64,000 nt of DNA. Origin: Planctomycetota bacterium. Its GTDB lineage: Bacteria > Planctomycetota > SZUA-567 > H5-PLA8. Of the stretch, positions 27,814-35,670 are shown piece by piece (positions within the stretch are counted from its first letter, which is position 1; every line of letters starts with the position of its first letter). The translations under genes and the position numbers were made by a program. The notes under the pieces were generated by a model. That model ran no database searches and was not told the DNA's origin. It saw nothing but the letters and a program-made list of their open reading frames with translations. The stretch spans positions 979,393-1,043,392 of the forward strand of contig JABTUM010000002.1 in NCBI GenBank assembly GCA_015075375.1, written 5' to 3'.

Positions 27814-29235
27814 TCAGCACTTTTCCATGCCCAGCTTATCCATCACGTCCACCGGGTGAACCGGATATTTCCCGTTCCAGCAGGCCGTGCAGTAGTGCGA
27901 ACCCGGACGCGAGACGACGGAGAGCAGCCCCTCTTCGCTCACGTAGCCCAGCGATTCGATGTTCAGGTACTCGCGGATGGCTTCGACCGACTTGAGCTTT
28001 CCGGCGATCAGTTCGCCGCGGCTCAGGAAGTCGATCCCGTAGTAGCAGGCGTGCTTGGTCGGTGGGCAGGAGATGCGCAGGTGGATCTCCGTCGCTCCGG
28101 CCTGCCGCAACAGCTTGGCCTGGCGGCGGAACGTCGTCCCGCGCACCAGCGAATCGTCGACGACCACCACGCGCTTGCCGTCCACCACGGACCGGACTGC
28201 GTTGAACTTCATGTCCACGACCTTCTCGCGCTCGAGCTGGTCGGGCTTGATGAAGCTGCGGCCGACGTAATGGCTGCGGATAAAGCCGAAATCGAACGGG
28301 ATGCCGGACGCGCGCGCGAAGCCCTGCGCCGCGACGTTGCCGCTGTCGGGGACCCCGATCACCACGTCGGCCTTGACGGGATGCTCCTGCGCGAGCTTCT
28401 CGCCGAGCTTGAGCCGGATCTGGTGCACGTAATCGCCGAAGATCATGCTGTCGGGACGCGCGAAGTACACGTGCTCGAACATGCAGTGCGCGGGTTTGGG
28501 TTCGGCAAACCGTTTGGAGCGCACGCCTTCGGCGTCGATGATCAGCAACTCGCCCGGCTCGATCTCGCGTTCGAAGACCGCGCCGGCCTGGTCGAGCGCG
28601 CACGTCTCGCTGGCGACCATCCAGCCTTCGCCGATCGACTTGAGGTGCCCCGGCACGGCGATGCGCCCGAGCACAAGCGGCCTGAAGCCCTGCGGATCGC
28701 GCGCGGCGATCAGCTTGTCGTGGGTCATGAAAATGAAGCTGTACGCGCCCAGGATGCGCGGGAGGCTCTGCAGCAACCCGCGCTCGTATCCGGCGTGCTC
28801 CGGCCGCGCCAAGAGGTGGACGATCACTTCGCTGTCGGTGCTGGTCTGGAAGATCGAGCCGTGCGCTTCGAATTCGTCGCGCAAGGTCTTGGCGTTGACC
28901 AAGTTGCCGTTGTGCGCGACGGCGATCAGCCCGTGCGCGGTGTCGATCACCAGCGGCTGGACGTTAACGAGGCGGCTCGAGCCGGTCGTGCTGTAGCGCA
29001 CGTGGCCGACGCCGATGTGCCCGTGCAGTTCTTCAAAGTCCTTTGGCCGAAAGACTTCGGTGACGAGGCCCATCGATTTTTTGACGTTCAGATTTTTGCC
29101 GTCGCTGACGGCGATGCCCGCGGATTCCTGCCCGCGATGCTGGAGCGCGAAGAGTCCGAGGTAACAGCGCGCCGCGGCGTCCGGGACGTTGTACACGCCG
29201 GCCAAGCCGCAGTGATGCCCGACTGAGTCGTCCAC
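27814..29235 (-). CDS. purF: Amidophosphoribosyltransferase, iron-sulphur type
   Basis: 473 residues. First enzyme of purine synthesis: PRPP plus glutamine to phosphoribosylamine. The start is a GTG at 29235 with GGAAGG upstream, giving an eight-residue propeptide before the catalytic Cys9 of HHCGLAGVYN. The glutaminase part shows LFALQHRGQESAGI and VAHNGNLVN; the PRPP motif is VVVVDDSLVRGTTF. Cysteines in AHCMFEHVYF, RISCPPT and YCTACW correspond to the 4Fe-4S ligands of the Bacillus-type enzyme. It heads the purine operon. Confidence 0.96.
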   Translation of the reverse strand: MDDSVGHHCGLAGVYNVPDAAARCYLGLFALQHRGQESAGIAVSDGKNLNVKKSMGLVTEVFRPKDFEELHGHIGVGHVRYSTTGSSRLVNVQPLVIDTAHGLIAVAHNGNLVNAKTLRDEFEAHGSIFQTSTDSEVIVHLLARPEHAGYERGLLQSLPRILGAYSFIFMTHDKLIAARDPQGFRPLVLGRIAVPGHLKSIGEGWMVASETCALDQAGAVFEREIEPGELLIIDAEGVRSKRFAEPKPAHCMFEHVYFARPDSMIFGDYVHQIRLKLGEKLAQEHPVKADVVIGVPDSGNVAAQGFARASGIPFDFGFIRSHYVGRSFIKPDQLEREKVVDMKFNAVRSVVDGKRVVVVDDSLVRGTTFRRQAKLLRQAGATEIHLRISCPPTKHACYYGIDFLSRGELIAGKLKSVEAIREYLNIESLGYVSEEGLLSVVSRPGSHYCTACWNGKYPVHPVDVMDKLGMEKC

Positions 29236-29482
29236 GAGCCGCCTTCCGGGATGAGGGGAGGATGCGAGCGGCGGCGATCGGATCGACCGCGGCGCGTCCC
29301 TCCCGAACGCGCCGCAAGCCATTGTGCCGAAGCGAAAAATGTTCGCAAGTCCTGCCGAATAACAGCGCGCAAAGATTCTTGCGCCGCGCGCGCTGCTGGA
29401 AATTGCGCTGCATCGCGAACGAAGGAAAAGCGCGCCGGCGCCCGAGGTTCAACAGGCGCGGCGCGTTATCGGGATTCGCTTC

Positions 29483-30166
29483 TTAGTGTTCGTCGAACTT
29501 CAGGTAGGAAGCCTTTACGTCGATCTTTCCGCGCAGGCCGACGGGCGCGGGCAAATCTATTTTCAGCCAGGACTTCGAACCGTCGGCGCCTTCCTTGCGC
29601 GGCGGCTGCGGCGGAAGCTCGCTGCCTTTGTGCGGCCCCATCAAGACGTGATGCGTGACGGGATTGCCCGAGCCGTCTTTCATCGAGATGCACAGCTCCA
29701 GCGCCAGCAAGCGTTTATCGCCTTTGTTGGTGGTCAGGATCGTACCTTTAAGCCGGTCGCCGCTGATGTCGAGGATGCTGGTGATGCCGATCTGCTCGCG
29801 GTAGGCGGCCAGATCGCTCGAGGCTTGATCGCGGTGCGTATCGGTAATCTCAAGCGGGACAAACTCTTCGGCGCCCACGGCGTTATCGACGCCGACCAGG
29901 ATCGGGCGGCCGTTGCGGGGCTTGGGCGGTGAGGCCTCGGCGACGGAGGCGCCGGTCTGCTTCGATTCGCCTTCTTTAACCTTCGGCGCGTTCGAGGGAT
30001 GCAGCGGCACCATGTCGCCGGTCTTCTTGTCGAAGCGGAAGGGCTTTCCGTCGATCATGATCACGTCGTAGCGGTAGGTGTCTTTATTGCCGTCGTCGCC
30101 TTCGGCGGTTTGGGCGGCTCCGCAGAGGCACGCGGCACACAGGGAGAGCATCAGGAGGTTGCGCAT
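29483..30166 (-). CDS. Secreted protein of unknown function
   Basis: 227 residues. A signal peptide with a possible lipobox-like Cys (LCAACLCGAAQT, residues 9-20) suggests export. The mature protein has a short YRYDVIMIDGKPFRFDKKTGDMVPL strand region, a linker, then a beta-rich domain (about 105-225). Nothing identifies a function. It ends in the 247-base stretch upstream of purF, and follows the universal stress gene with a 21-base gap, so the two may be co-transcribed. Confidence 0.65.
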   Translation of the reverse strand: MRNLLMLSLCAACLCGAAQTAEGDDGNKDTYRYDVIMIDGKPFRFDKKTGDMVPLHPSNAPKVKEGESKQTGASVAEASPPKPRNGRPILVGVDNAVGAEEFVPLEITDTHRDQASSDLAAYREQIGITSILDISGDRLKGTILTTNKGDKRLLALELCISMKDGSGNPVTHHVLMGPHKGSELPPQPPRKEGADGSKSWLKIDLPAPVGLRGKIDVKASYLKFDEH

Positions 30167-30187
30167 AGAAGGTTGACCCGCTTGGGT

Positions 30188-30679
30188 TTAACGACTCCGC
30201 TTCCCGCCCCCGTTTTCGGCGATCATCCCGTGCGCCTTTTCGCGCACCGTCAGCACCGGACACGGACATTCGCGCACTACGCGTTCGGCGACAGACCCGA
30301 AAATGAGGTGCGACAAGCCCGTACGGCCGTGCGTCGCGATCACCACCACATCCACATCCAGTTCCGCGGCGGCGGCGATAATTTCACTGGCCACCACGCC
30401 GCGCCTCAGGTGCGTGGAAACGCTGACACCCGAAGGTACTTCTTTGACTACGGCATCGAGTTTTTTCTTGCGATCCTCCACCAATCCTTCAATTAAAACG
30501 CTCGGATCGAAGGGCGCGCCGTCGTAGACGAACTGCGCGTAGTACAAGCTATCTTCAACCACATGAACGAGATGCAGCTCCGCGCCGTACCCCTTGGCCA
30601 GGCTTGCCGCATAGGGCAGCGCCTTCGCGGCCGATTCCGAAAAGTCGGTCGAGACCAGCACTTTCTTGATCTTGATCAC
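30188..30679 (-). CDS. Universal stress protein, UspA family
   Basis: 163 residues with the Usp alpha/beta fold: KVLVSTDFSESAAKALPYA at the start, ELHLVHVVED, and the nucleotide-binding signature THGRTGLSHLIFGSVAERVV near the C-terminus (G-2x-G-9x-G-S/T type, so ATP-binding). The C-terminal tail is basic and Gly-rich. The frame starts at a GTG (30679) with AGGA only one base upstream, so an alternative GTG at codon 8 is possible. Confidence 0.9.
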   Translation of the reverse strand: MIKIKKVLVSTDFSESAAKALPYAASLAKGYGAELHLVHVVEDSLYYAQFVYDGAPFDPSVLIEGLVEDRKKKLDAVVKEVPSGVSVSTHLRRGVVASEIIAAAAELDVDVVVIATHGRTGLSHLIFGSVAERVVRECPCPVLTVREKAHGMIAENGGGKRSR

Positions 30680-30845
30680 GTCCTGTGCTCACTTTCAACG
30701 GGCTTGTATTCGTGCGCTTGGGGCGCTCGAAACGGTCACCGAATTCCAGGGTGCAAGCGTTTTTATTGTAGCCTTTTTCAGCCGAAGGCAACGGGTAAAT
30801 CCAGGCTAGGACTAAAATAACAACAACGCGACGGAACGCTTCGAA

Positions 30846-30863
30846 GTCACTTGTGCAAGTGAC
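30846..30863. terminator. Perfect hairpin after the HEAT-protein gene
   Basis: GTCACTTGTGCAAGTGAC is a perfect inverted repeat just past the stop of the minus-strand gene ending at 30873. Read on that strand it has no immediate T-run, so it may stabilise the mRNA end rather than terminate on its own. Confidence 0.35.
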
Positions 30864-30872
30864 GCCGAGCGC

Positions 30873-32114
30873 TCAATCGCGGAAGAAGTCCTTGGCCTTT
30901 TCGCGATCCTGCTCCCGGATGATCCCGTCGGCGCTGTCGCGCTTGACCACGGGGAACTGTTCTTCGTACTTCTTATCTTCAGGCCGCGTATAGGTTTCCG
31001 GCTTCGCGGGCGGCTTTTCGCCGGTCACGATGTCGGCCGACATCGGCGGGCGGGGCCACTCGCGCTTCTCTAACTTCAGCGCCCGAGCCTCTTTAAGCTT
31101 CTCGTAGTACTTGGGATCGGTGGGCTCGATCTCGGGCTCCCCGATCTGCGGCGGGAGGCGGTCGAAGTTCGCGTTGTACCATTCGACGTACTTTTTGAGC
31201 CCGTCCTGGACCAGCGGGCTGCTGGGTTCCACGCTGATAAACGCTTGCCCGGTGGTGGTTTGCAAGGCCGTCTTGAGCGACCGGACGTACTGGCGCTGGT
31301 AGCTGGCGGCCTGGCCGGAGCCCGGCATCACGGCGTACAGCGTCTCGACCAACTGCTTGATCGCGTTCTTCGCGTTGAGGTCGTTGAGGAGGTCGCAGGC
31401 GGTGCGGCGCGTCTCGGCGTCGGAATGCTGTAAGAGCTTGGCCAGACCGGGGATAACATCTTTGCCGAGGCTCTTGAGTTTGGCCTTGGCGGCTTCGCGG
31501 TCGGACGGCTTTTCGCTGCCCAAGCCCTTGACGGCTTTGTCGAAGGCGTCCTTCTTTTCCTTAGGCACGGCATAGGGATCCGCTTTCTCTTCGGTCTCGG
31601 CGGGCTTCTTTGCGCCGGTCTCGCCGTCCTTCGGTTCCCCTTCGGCGGTCTTCTCGCCGGTCCCTTCCGTTCCTGCATCTCCTTCGGTGTTCTTACCTTC
31701 CGGGTCCGCTTCGGCTCCGGTCTTGGCGCCTTCCGCAGTCTCTTCGCCGGTCTTGGCGCCTTCGGCCGTCTCTTCGCCGGTCTTTTCGCCTTCGGCGGGC
31801 GGCTTGTCGCCCGGCTCTTCGGCCGTTTTTTTCTCTTCTTGGGTCTTCCGGTTACGCAGTCCGGTACCGAACGTAAAGAGTGAACTGTCATCGGTTTTCT
31901 GGCGATCGCGAACCACTAAGTCCACATTCTCGCGCTTGATCGAGCGGACCGCGCCGCTGAGGCGTTCTTTGAACACGACGGTCGTCGGCGTCTCTTCGAG
32001 GATCTCGCCGTCGAGTTCGGAGCCGTTCTTGAGGAAGATGGTGTCGGCGAAACAGAGCGGCGTGAGGAGCCCGAACATAGCTCCAAGTCCAAGCACACGT
32101 TGGAGTTGCTTCAT
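30873..32114 (-). CDS. Exported protein with acidic repeats and HEAT-like region
   Basis: 413 residues. A signal peptide (about 1-23, ending CFA) precedes a small beta domain, DTIFLKNGSELDGEILEE, seen in many planctomycete exported proteins. Residues about 90-175 are a Glu/Thr/Gly/Lys-rich linker containing a near-perfect duplicated TGEETAEGAK unit. A HEAT-like segment follows (about 195-275), then a charged Pro-rich C-terminus. There is no catalytic motif. The linker repeats probably vary in length between strains. Confidence 0.7.
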   Translation of the reverse strand: MKQLQRVLGLGAMFGLLTPLCFADTIFLKNGSELDGEILEETPTTVVFKERLSGAVRSIKRENVDLVVRDRQKTDDSSLFTFGTGLRNRKTQEEKKTAEEPGDKPPAEGEKTGEETAEGAKTGEETAEGAKTGAEADPEGKNTEGDAGTEGTGEKTAEGEPKDGETGAKKPAETEEKADPYAVPKEKKDAFDKAVKGLGSEKPSDREAAKAKLKSLGKDVIPGLAKLLQHSDAETRRTACDLLNDLNAKNAIKQLVETLYAVMPGSGQAASYQRQYVRSLKTALQTTTGQAFISVEPSSPLVQDGLKKYVEWYNANFDRLPPQIGEPEIEPTDPKYYEKLKEARALKLEKREWPRPPMSADIVTGEKPPAKPETYTRPEDKKYEEQFPVVKRDSADGIIREQDREKAKDFFRD

Positions 32115-32198
32115 GGTCGAACCTCCTTACGGCAGAGCGATCGGGCCGGCGCTCGGGGCGTCCTAGGTATAGTGTCGCCCCGGCGCGGCGAAAGCGGC

Positions 32199-32690
32199 TT
32201 ACTTTTTCTGATCTTCCGCGCTGTAGACCCACGGCCGGATCGCAGAACCGCTTCCCTGGCCGGGGCTTACAAGCTCTTCGGACTTGAACCACAATTCCAG
32301 TTCGCGCGCCGCCGACTCGAGGCTGTCGCTGGCGTGGATGAGGTTATTCTGCATCGAGAGCGCGTAATCGCCGCGGATCGTCCCGCCGGGGGCTTTGAGG
32401 CCTGAGGTCGGACCCACGAGGCCGCGCACAACTTCAATCACGCCTTGACCTTCCAGCGCCAGGACGACGACGGGCCCACCGGTGATGAAGCTGACCAGAC
32501 TCCCGAAAAACGGCTTCTCTTTGTGCTCGGCGTAATGCTGCTTGGCCGTGGCCTCGTTGACGCGCATGAGCTTTAACCCTACTACGCTCATACCTTTGCG
32601 TTCGAACCGCGCGAGGATCTCGCCGGCCAGTCCGCGTGCGACGCCGTCGGGCTTGACGATCACCAGAGTCCGTTCGTGCAACTTGCTCAC
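32199..32690 (-). CDS. ndk: Nucleoside-diphosphate kinase
   Basis: 163 residues. It transfers the terminal phosphate between nucleoside tri- and diphosphates. Motifs: ERTLVIVKPDGVARG, GLKLMRV, FGSLVSFITGGPVVVLALEG, and the active-site His in NNLIHASDS. The start is GTG at 32690, fixed by an AAGGAG seven bases upstream; the longer frames from 32708 or beyond lack such a signal. The C-terminus is about 15 residues longer than usual. Reading from 32876 on this strand is not supported. Confidence 0.95.
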   Translation of the reverse strand: MSKLHERTLVIVKPDGVARGLAGEILARFERKGMSVVGLKLMRVNEATAKQHYAEHKEKPFFGSLVSFITGGPVVVLALEGQGVIEVVRGLVGPTSGLKAPGGTIRGDYALSMQNNLIHASDSLESAARELELWFKSEELVSPGQGSGSAIRPWVYSAEDQKK

Positions 32691-33308
32691 CGCATAACTC
32701 CTTGCCATGCAAGGGCCTGCCGAACCGCTGCCGAGAGGGCTCCGGCGGCCTACCAATGGGACGCTTGAGAAACTCCGTTTGCTCAAGGTGCGCGCTATTT
32801 TGTAGGTCGTGGCGGGTGGAAAGTCAAGTCCCCGGCGGCGGGAATGGGGCGTGTGCACCGGTGGGTTTTTGCGCAATCGATGAGCCTGGCTTTACGAGGA
32901 ATAAGGACTTACAAGGAGGTGTCGCGTGTCTAGACGTGGAGGCGCACGTCGAGCAAAAATTCGATCTTGCCATAAAACTGCTATAAATCGCTGCTGCAAA
33001 GCGTATTTTTGCACGGACGTGCTTAGTGTCCGGCGCGCTATGCCCGAGGGGCTGAACGGGTGCATGGGGTTTTGAGGCCGAAAAAGGGCGGCTTTCCGTG
33101 GCCTTTGGCGCTCGGCGCGGGCGGAGCGGCGCACGCGGTTTCACCTGTGCGTAAGTTAGTGCGGTTCTTTCGTGTTTTGCGATTCCGTTGGCGGGGCGGA
33201 TGCCTACAATGCGTGCGACTCGGGACCATGGTGGAAAGCGAAGGAAGGCGGAAGCCGGAAGCACGTACGGCTGTTGATGTACGCCTTAAGGCCTAGCGGG
33301 CCGACAGA

Positions 33309-33380
33309 GTATAGCCCCCGGGCGTGCGCCCGGGGTGGCGGGAGATGGGGCGTGGAGCCCCGGAGGGGCGGAAGAGCGTG
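33309..33380. repeat. REP-like two-hairpin element
   Basis: Hairpin one CCCCGGGCGTGCGCCCGGGG (33316-33335) and hairpin two GCCCCGGAGGGGC (33357-33369) are separated by 21 bases, followed by GGAAGAGCG. Two-stem GC-rich elements of this kind (REP/BIME type, often moved by REP-associated tyrosine transposases) are common in such genomes. No transposase gene is in the window. Confidence 0.6.
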
Positions 33381-33415
33381 CCGCGGCCGATGAAGAGCCT
33401 CGTGTGTCTGGGGCA

Positions 33416-33442
33416 CCCACACAAGCCTCTGGATTGTGTGGG
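33416..33442. repeat. Nine-base-pair perfect inverted repeat just before the cassette
   Basis: CCCACACAA (33416-33424) and TTGTGTGGG (33434-33442) flank a nine-base loop and end 18 bases before the first cassette start codon. It could be an operator, a leader hairpin or an element end. There is no T-run after it. Confidence 0.7.
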
Positions 33443-33460
33443 CAACGCGCGACAAAGGCA

Positions 33461-34414
33461 ATGGGGGAGCAAATGATTCAGCCGAGGCTAGGTGAAGACT
33501 TCCCCGAAGTCCCTAAAGATGTGCTGAAGTGGATAATAAAAGTATTCAGAATTTGTAATCGTCGCGCATCATTTAAAATGACCAAAATCCCAACTTCGCA
33601 AGAACACTCTCTAGATATGACTATTGTCGACGAGGTGTCACATTTTTCCGCACCCTTTATACTTCCGTCTAAGTGGACTGTTAGAATCGAAACCCACTTT
33701 TTAGGCGGCATGAAGCACTTTAATGGTTGGGAAATTGCCGATATAGGATTACTAGCGACGTTTAGGAAAGGGGGGCGTCTGATTAAGACAAAAGTTGCTC
33801 TTCTTCAATCTAAGAGACTTTATCCCGAGGAACAAACATACGAAGAGGCGACTAAAATTGATTATATGACTGGGTTTGGGAGCCTTCTGGAAAAGGACGC
33901 CATTGCAATGCATTTAGCACAACCACGCAACTTTGGCTTTACGAATAAGTCCAAATATAGCGCACTTAAGGTCAACGATGATCAGTACTTAGCGATAGAT
34001 AGATATGAGGATGAAACTAAAATTCCCGTTTACTACCTCCTTTATAATCCTTATGAAGTTCCTTGGTCAATAGAATTGCCATTACCCAGTGGATTAAAAA
34101 TCAAGGCTCACGCTAAAGAAACCTGTAAGGTGTTACCTGCTAAAATAGTAAGGGCAGCACTTTCGGGAAAAGCAACGAATTATACTCCATTATTTTCTGA
34201 TCTTTGTCATCAATCGCCAATGCCGGGTAAGAAGAGGTGGCCAGGCGGTTGGAAGCTGGAAGAGTTTGTTGGAAAGCAATTTATCCCCTGCAAGCAAGGT
34301 TACAAGTCATTTGAGGCCCGCACTGATGAAAGCATTTATAACGTGTTTAACAGAAGGAGCGGACCGATTGCCTCAGCTATTTCAATAAATATTGAAGCCC
34401 CTATTACATCCTAG
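33461..34414 (+). CDS. Predicted PD-(D/E)XK-like nuclease of an AT-rich cassette (gene A)
   Basis: 317 residues, unlike its neighbours in base and codon use (many AAA, ATT, TTA codons). I do not recognise a named family. Residues 77-118 have an E-(n)-D-(n)-QxK arrangement: E77, then WEIADIG with D94, a beta-turn-rich FRKGGRLIKTK, then ALLQSKRLY with Q116 and K118. This resembles Mrr-type restriction nucleases, where a D is followed some 20 residues later by QxKR. The nuclease call is inference. The C-terminal half is mixed and ends without membrane segments. The start may be ATG 33461 or 33473. Confidence 0.7.
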   Translation: MGEQMIQPRLGEDFPEVPKDVLKWIIKVFRICNRRASFKMTKIPTSQEHSLDMTIVDEVSHFSAPFILPSKWTVRIETHFLGGMKHFNGWEIADIGLLATFRKGGRLIKTKVALLQSKRLYPEEQTYEEATKIDYMTGFGSLLEKDAIAMHLAQPRNFGFTNKSKYSALKVNDDQYLAIDRYEDETKIPVYYLLYNPYEVPWSIELPLPSGLKIKAHAKETCKVLPAKIVRAALSGKATNYTPLFSDLCHQSPMPGKKRWPGGWKLEEFVGKQFIPCKQGYKSFEARTDESIYNVFNRRSGPIASAISINIEAPITS

Positions 34415-34427
34415 TTACGCAAATCGT

Positions 34428-34449
34428 AAATTTTGTTGTACTAAAATTT
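34428..34449. repeat. AT-rich inverted repeat between cassette genes A and B
   Basis: AAATTTT (34428-34434) and AAAATTT (34443-34449) can form a seven-base-pair stem in the 90-base gap. It might be a weak terminator or regulator binding site controlling the relative output of genes A and B. Confidence 0.5.
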
Positions 34450-34503
34450 GCCGATAAGTGCACTACAGTGATTGCCGTTAGGTGAGTGGAGGACAAAGCG
34501 CAC

Positions 34504-35670
34504 GTGAATGCCGAGAGATTGCAAGAAGCCACATTGCTGGTTCTTAATGAGTACACCTCTACAAAACTCTTGGATTTGATGTCTCAATTAGAAACAACGT
34601 TAACGCAGTCCGTTACCGCATCAAACCCAGATACCAATAAAGCATTTAGGCTGAAATACGAAGAGGTGCTAAATGTTCTAAATAAATGTAAGTCTAATTT
34701 TGTCCGGCCAACCCAAAAAAGCATATTAGGTGAAATGAAGGCCTTATCACGAATTGGCATAGGACTCTCTTCTAGGATTCAAGAGATAATTTCAGAAAAT
34801 AGCGCAACTCAGGCAGATCTTTTGGATCAATTCAAGAAGCTTCGCGCAGAAATTGTTGAGTTTTCTAAAACGCTGACGAGTCTTAAGGAAAACATGGCAA
34901 AAGTTGGTGTGTCTATCAGCTTGTTGGAAAAGGGGACGTTTGAAGTTGGAATAATCTTTCCCCCAAGTGACAACCGTCGTGGGGTTGGAGATTTTAAGGA
35001 ACATGTTTCTAATATAGAGTTCATTATTCTAACTTTTCAAGAGATGTCTGGAATGTCCCTAGCTAGTGCAACTATTCGACGTATCAGCTCTTCGGACTGG
35101 GAAGTATTTGTTGCATGTAGCGGTCCAGCTGCCGCCGGAATTGCATTTGCCCTCGAGCGAATAGTTTCCATGTATAAGACTTACCTTGAGATTAAACTTC
35201 TTAAGAAGCAGCTGGCGGAGAAGGAAGTTCCTGAATCGGTGCTGAAGGGTCTAGCAGACCACCTTGACAGCAAAATTGGAGCTGACGTTGATTCTATTTC
35301 TAAAATTATTATAGATAAATATTGCTCTATAAAAGATTCTGGGAGAAAAAGTGAGCTGCACAATAAGTTGAGAATAGCCTTAACAAAGCTTATCAAAATG
35401 GTGGATATGGCAGCAATTATTGATGTAGTTGGGAATCCTCCGGACAAACCAAGTGCTCCAGAAGGAGGTGCGCAAGACACTCCCGAGCAGAGGCAGCTCA
35501 GTGAGCAGTATACACAAACTTTAGAGTTACTAGAGGTAGTTGAAAAGCATGGTCACGTTATATCTGATTTAGGAGAGAGAAGTAAAGCGCAATTAGAGCT
35601 TCCCGATCCTGATTGTGCTCCCAATGCTCCAACTGAAACACCCGCCGATACCAACCCAAACCCTCCTTGA
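34504..35670 (+). CDS. Coiled-coil protein of the AT-rich cassette (gene B)
   Basis: 388 residues from GTG 34504, chosen for a GGAGG ten bases upstream (GTG 34486 is possible). Residues about 1-140 are helical and coiled-coil-like. A beta-rich stretch (KGTFEVGIIFPPSDN, EVFVACSGPAAA) is followed by GIAFALERIVSMYKTYLEIKLLKKQL, an amphipathic to hydrophobic helix leading into another charged helix. The C-terminus is Pro/Glu-rich and likely disordered. A similar pattern of a short hydrophobic core helix and a long basic helix occurs in uncharacterised proteins I cannot name. The stop overlaps the start of gene C (TTGA), so the two are translationally coupled. Confidence 0.7.
   Translation: MNAERLQEATLLVLNEYTSTKLLDLMSQLETTLTQSVTASNPDTNKAFRLKYEEVLNVLNKCKSNFVRPTQKSILGEMKALSRIGIGLSSRIQEIISENSATQADLLDQFKKLRAEIVEFSKTLTSLKENMAKVGVSISLLEKGTFEVGIIFPPSDNRRGVGDFKEHVSNIEFIILTFQEMSGMSLASATIRRISSSDWEVFVACSGPAAAGIAFALERIVSMYKTYLEIKLLKKQLAEKEVPESVLKGLADHLDSKIGADVDSISKIIIDKYCSIKDSGRKSELHNKLRIALTKLIKMVDMAAIIDVVGNPPDKPSAPEGGAQDTPEQRQLSEQYTQTLELLEVVEKHGHVISDLGERSKAQLELPDPDCAPNAPTETPADTNPNPP

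Larger units (their letters stand above)
32691..33460. other. Gene-poor stretch upstream of the AT-rich cassette
   Basis: About 770 bases without a convincing gene. Short open frames exist on both strands but have no ribosome-binding sites, no family signature and composition typical of chance GC-rich frames. It should hold the promoters of ndk (minus) and perhaps of the cassette (plus). I find no tRNA, tmRNA, SRP or RNase P signature. The last 150 bases hold the REP-like element and the inverted repeat listed separately. Confidence 0.6.

Noticed and set aside
32702-33335. Small genes in the stretch upstream of the cassette
   Set aside because: Open frames there have no ribosome-binding sites, no motif and chance-like composition on both strands.
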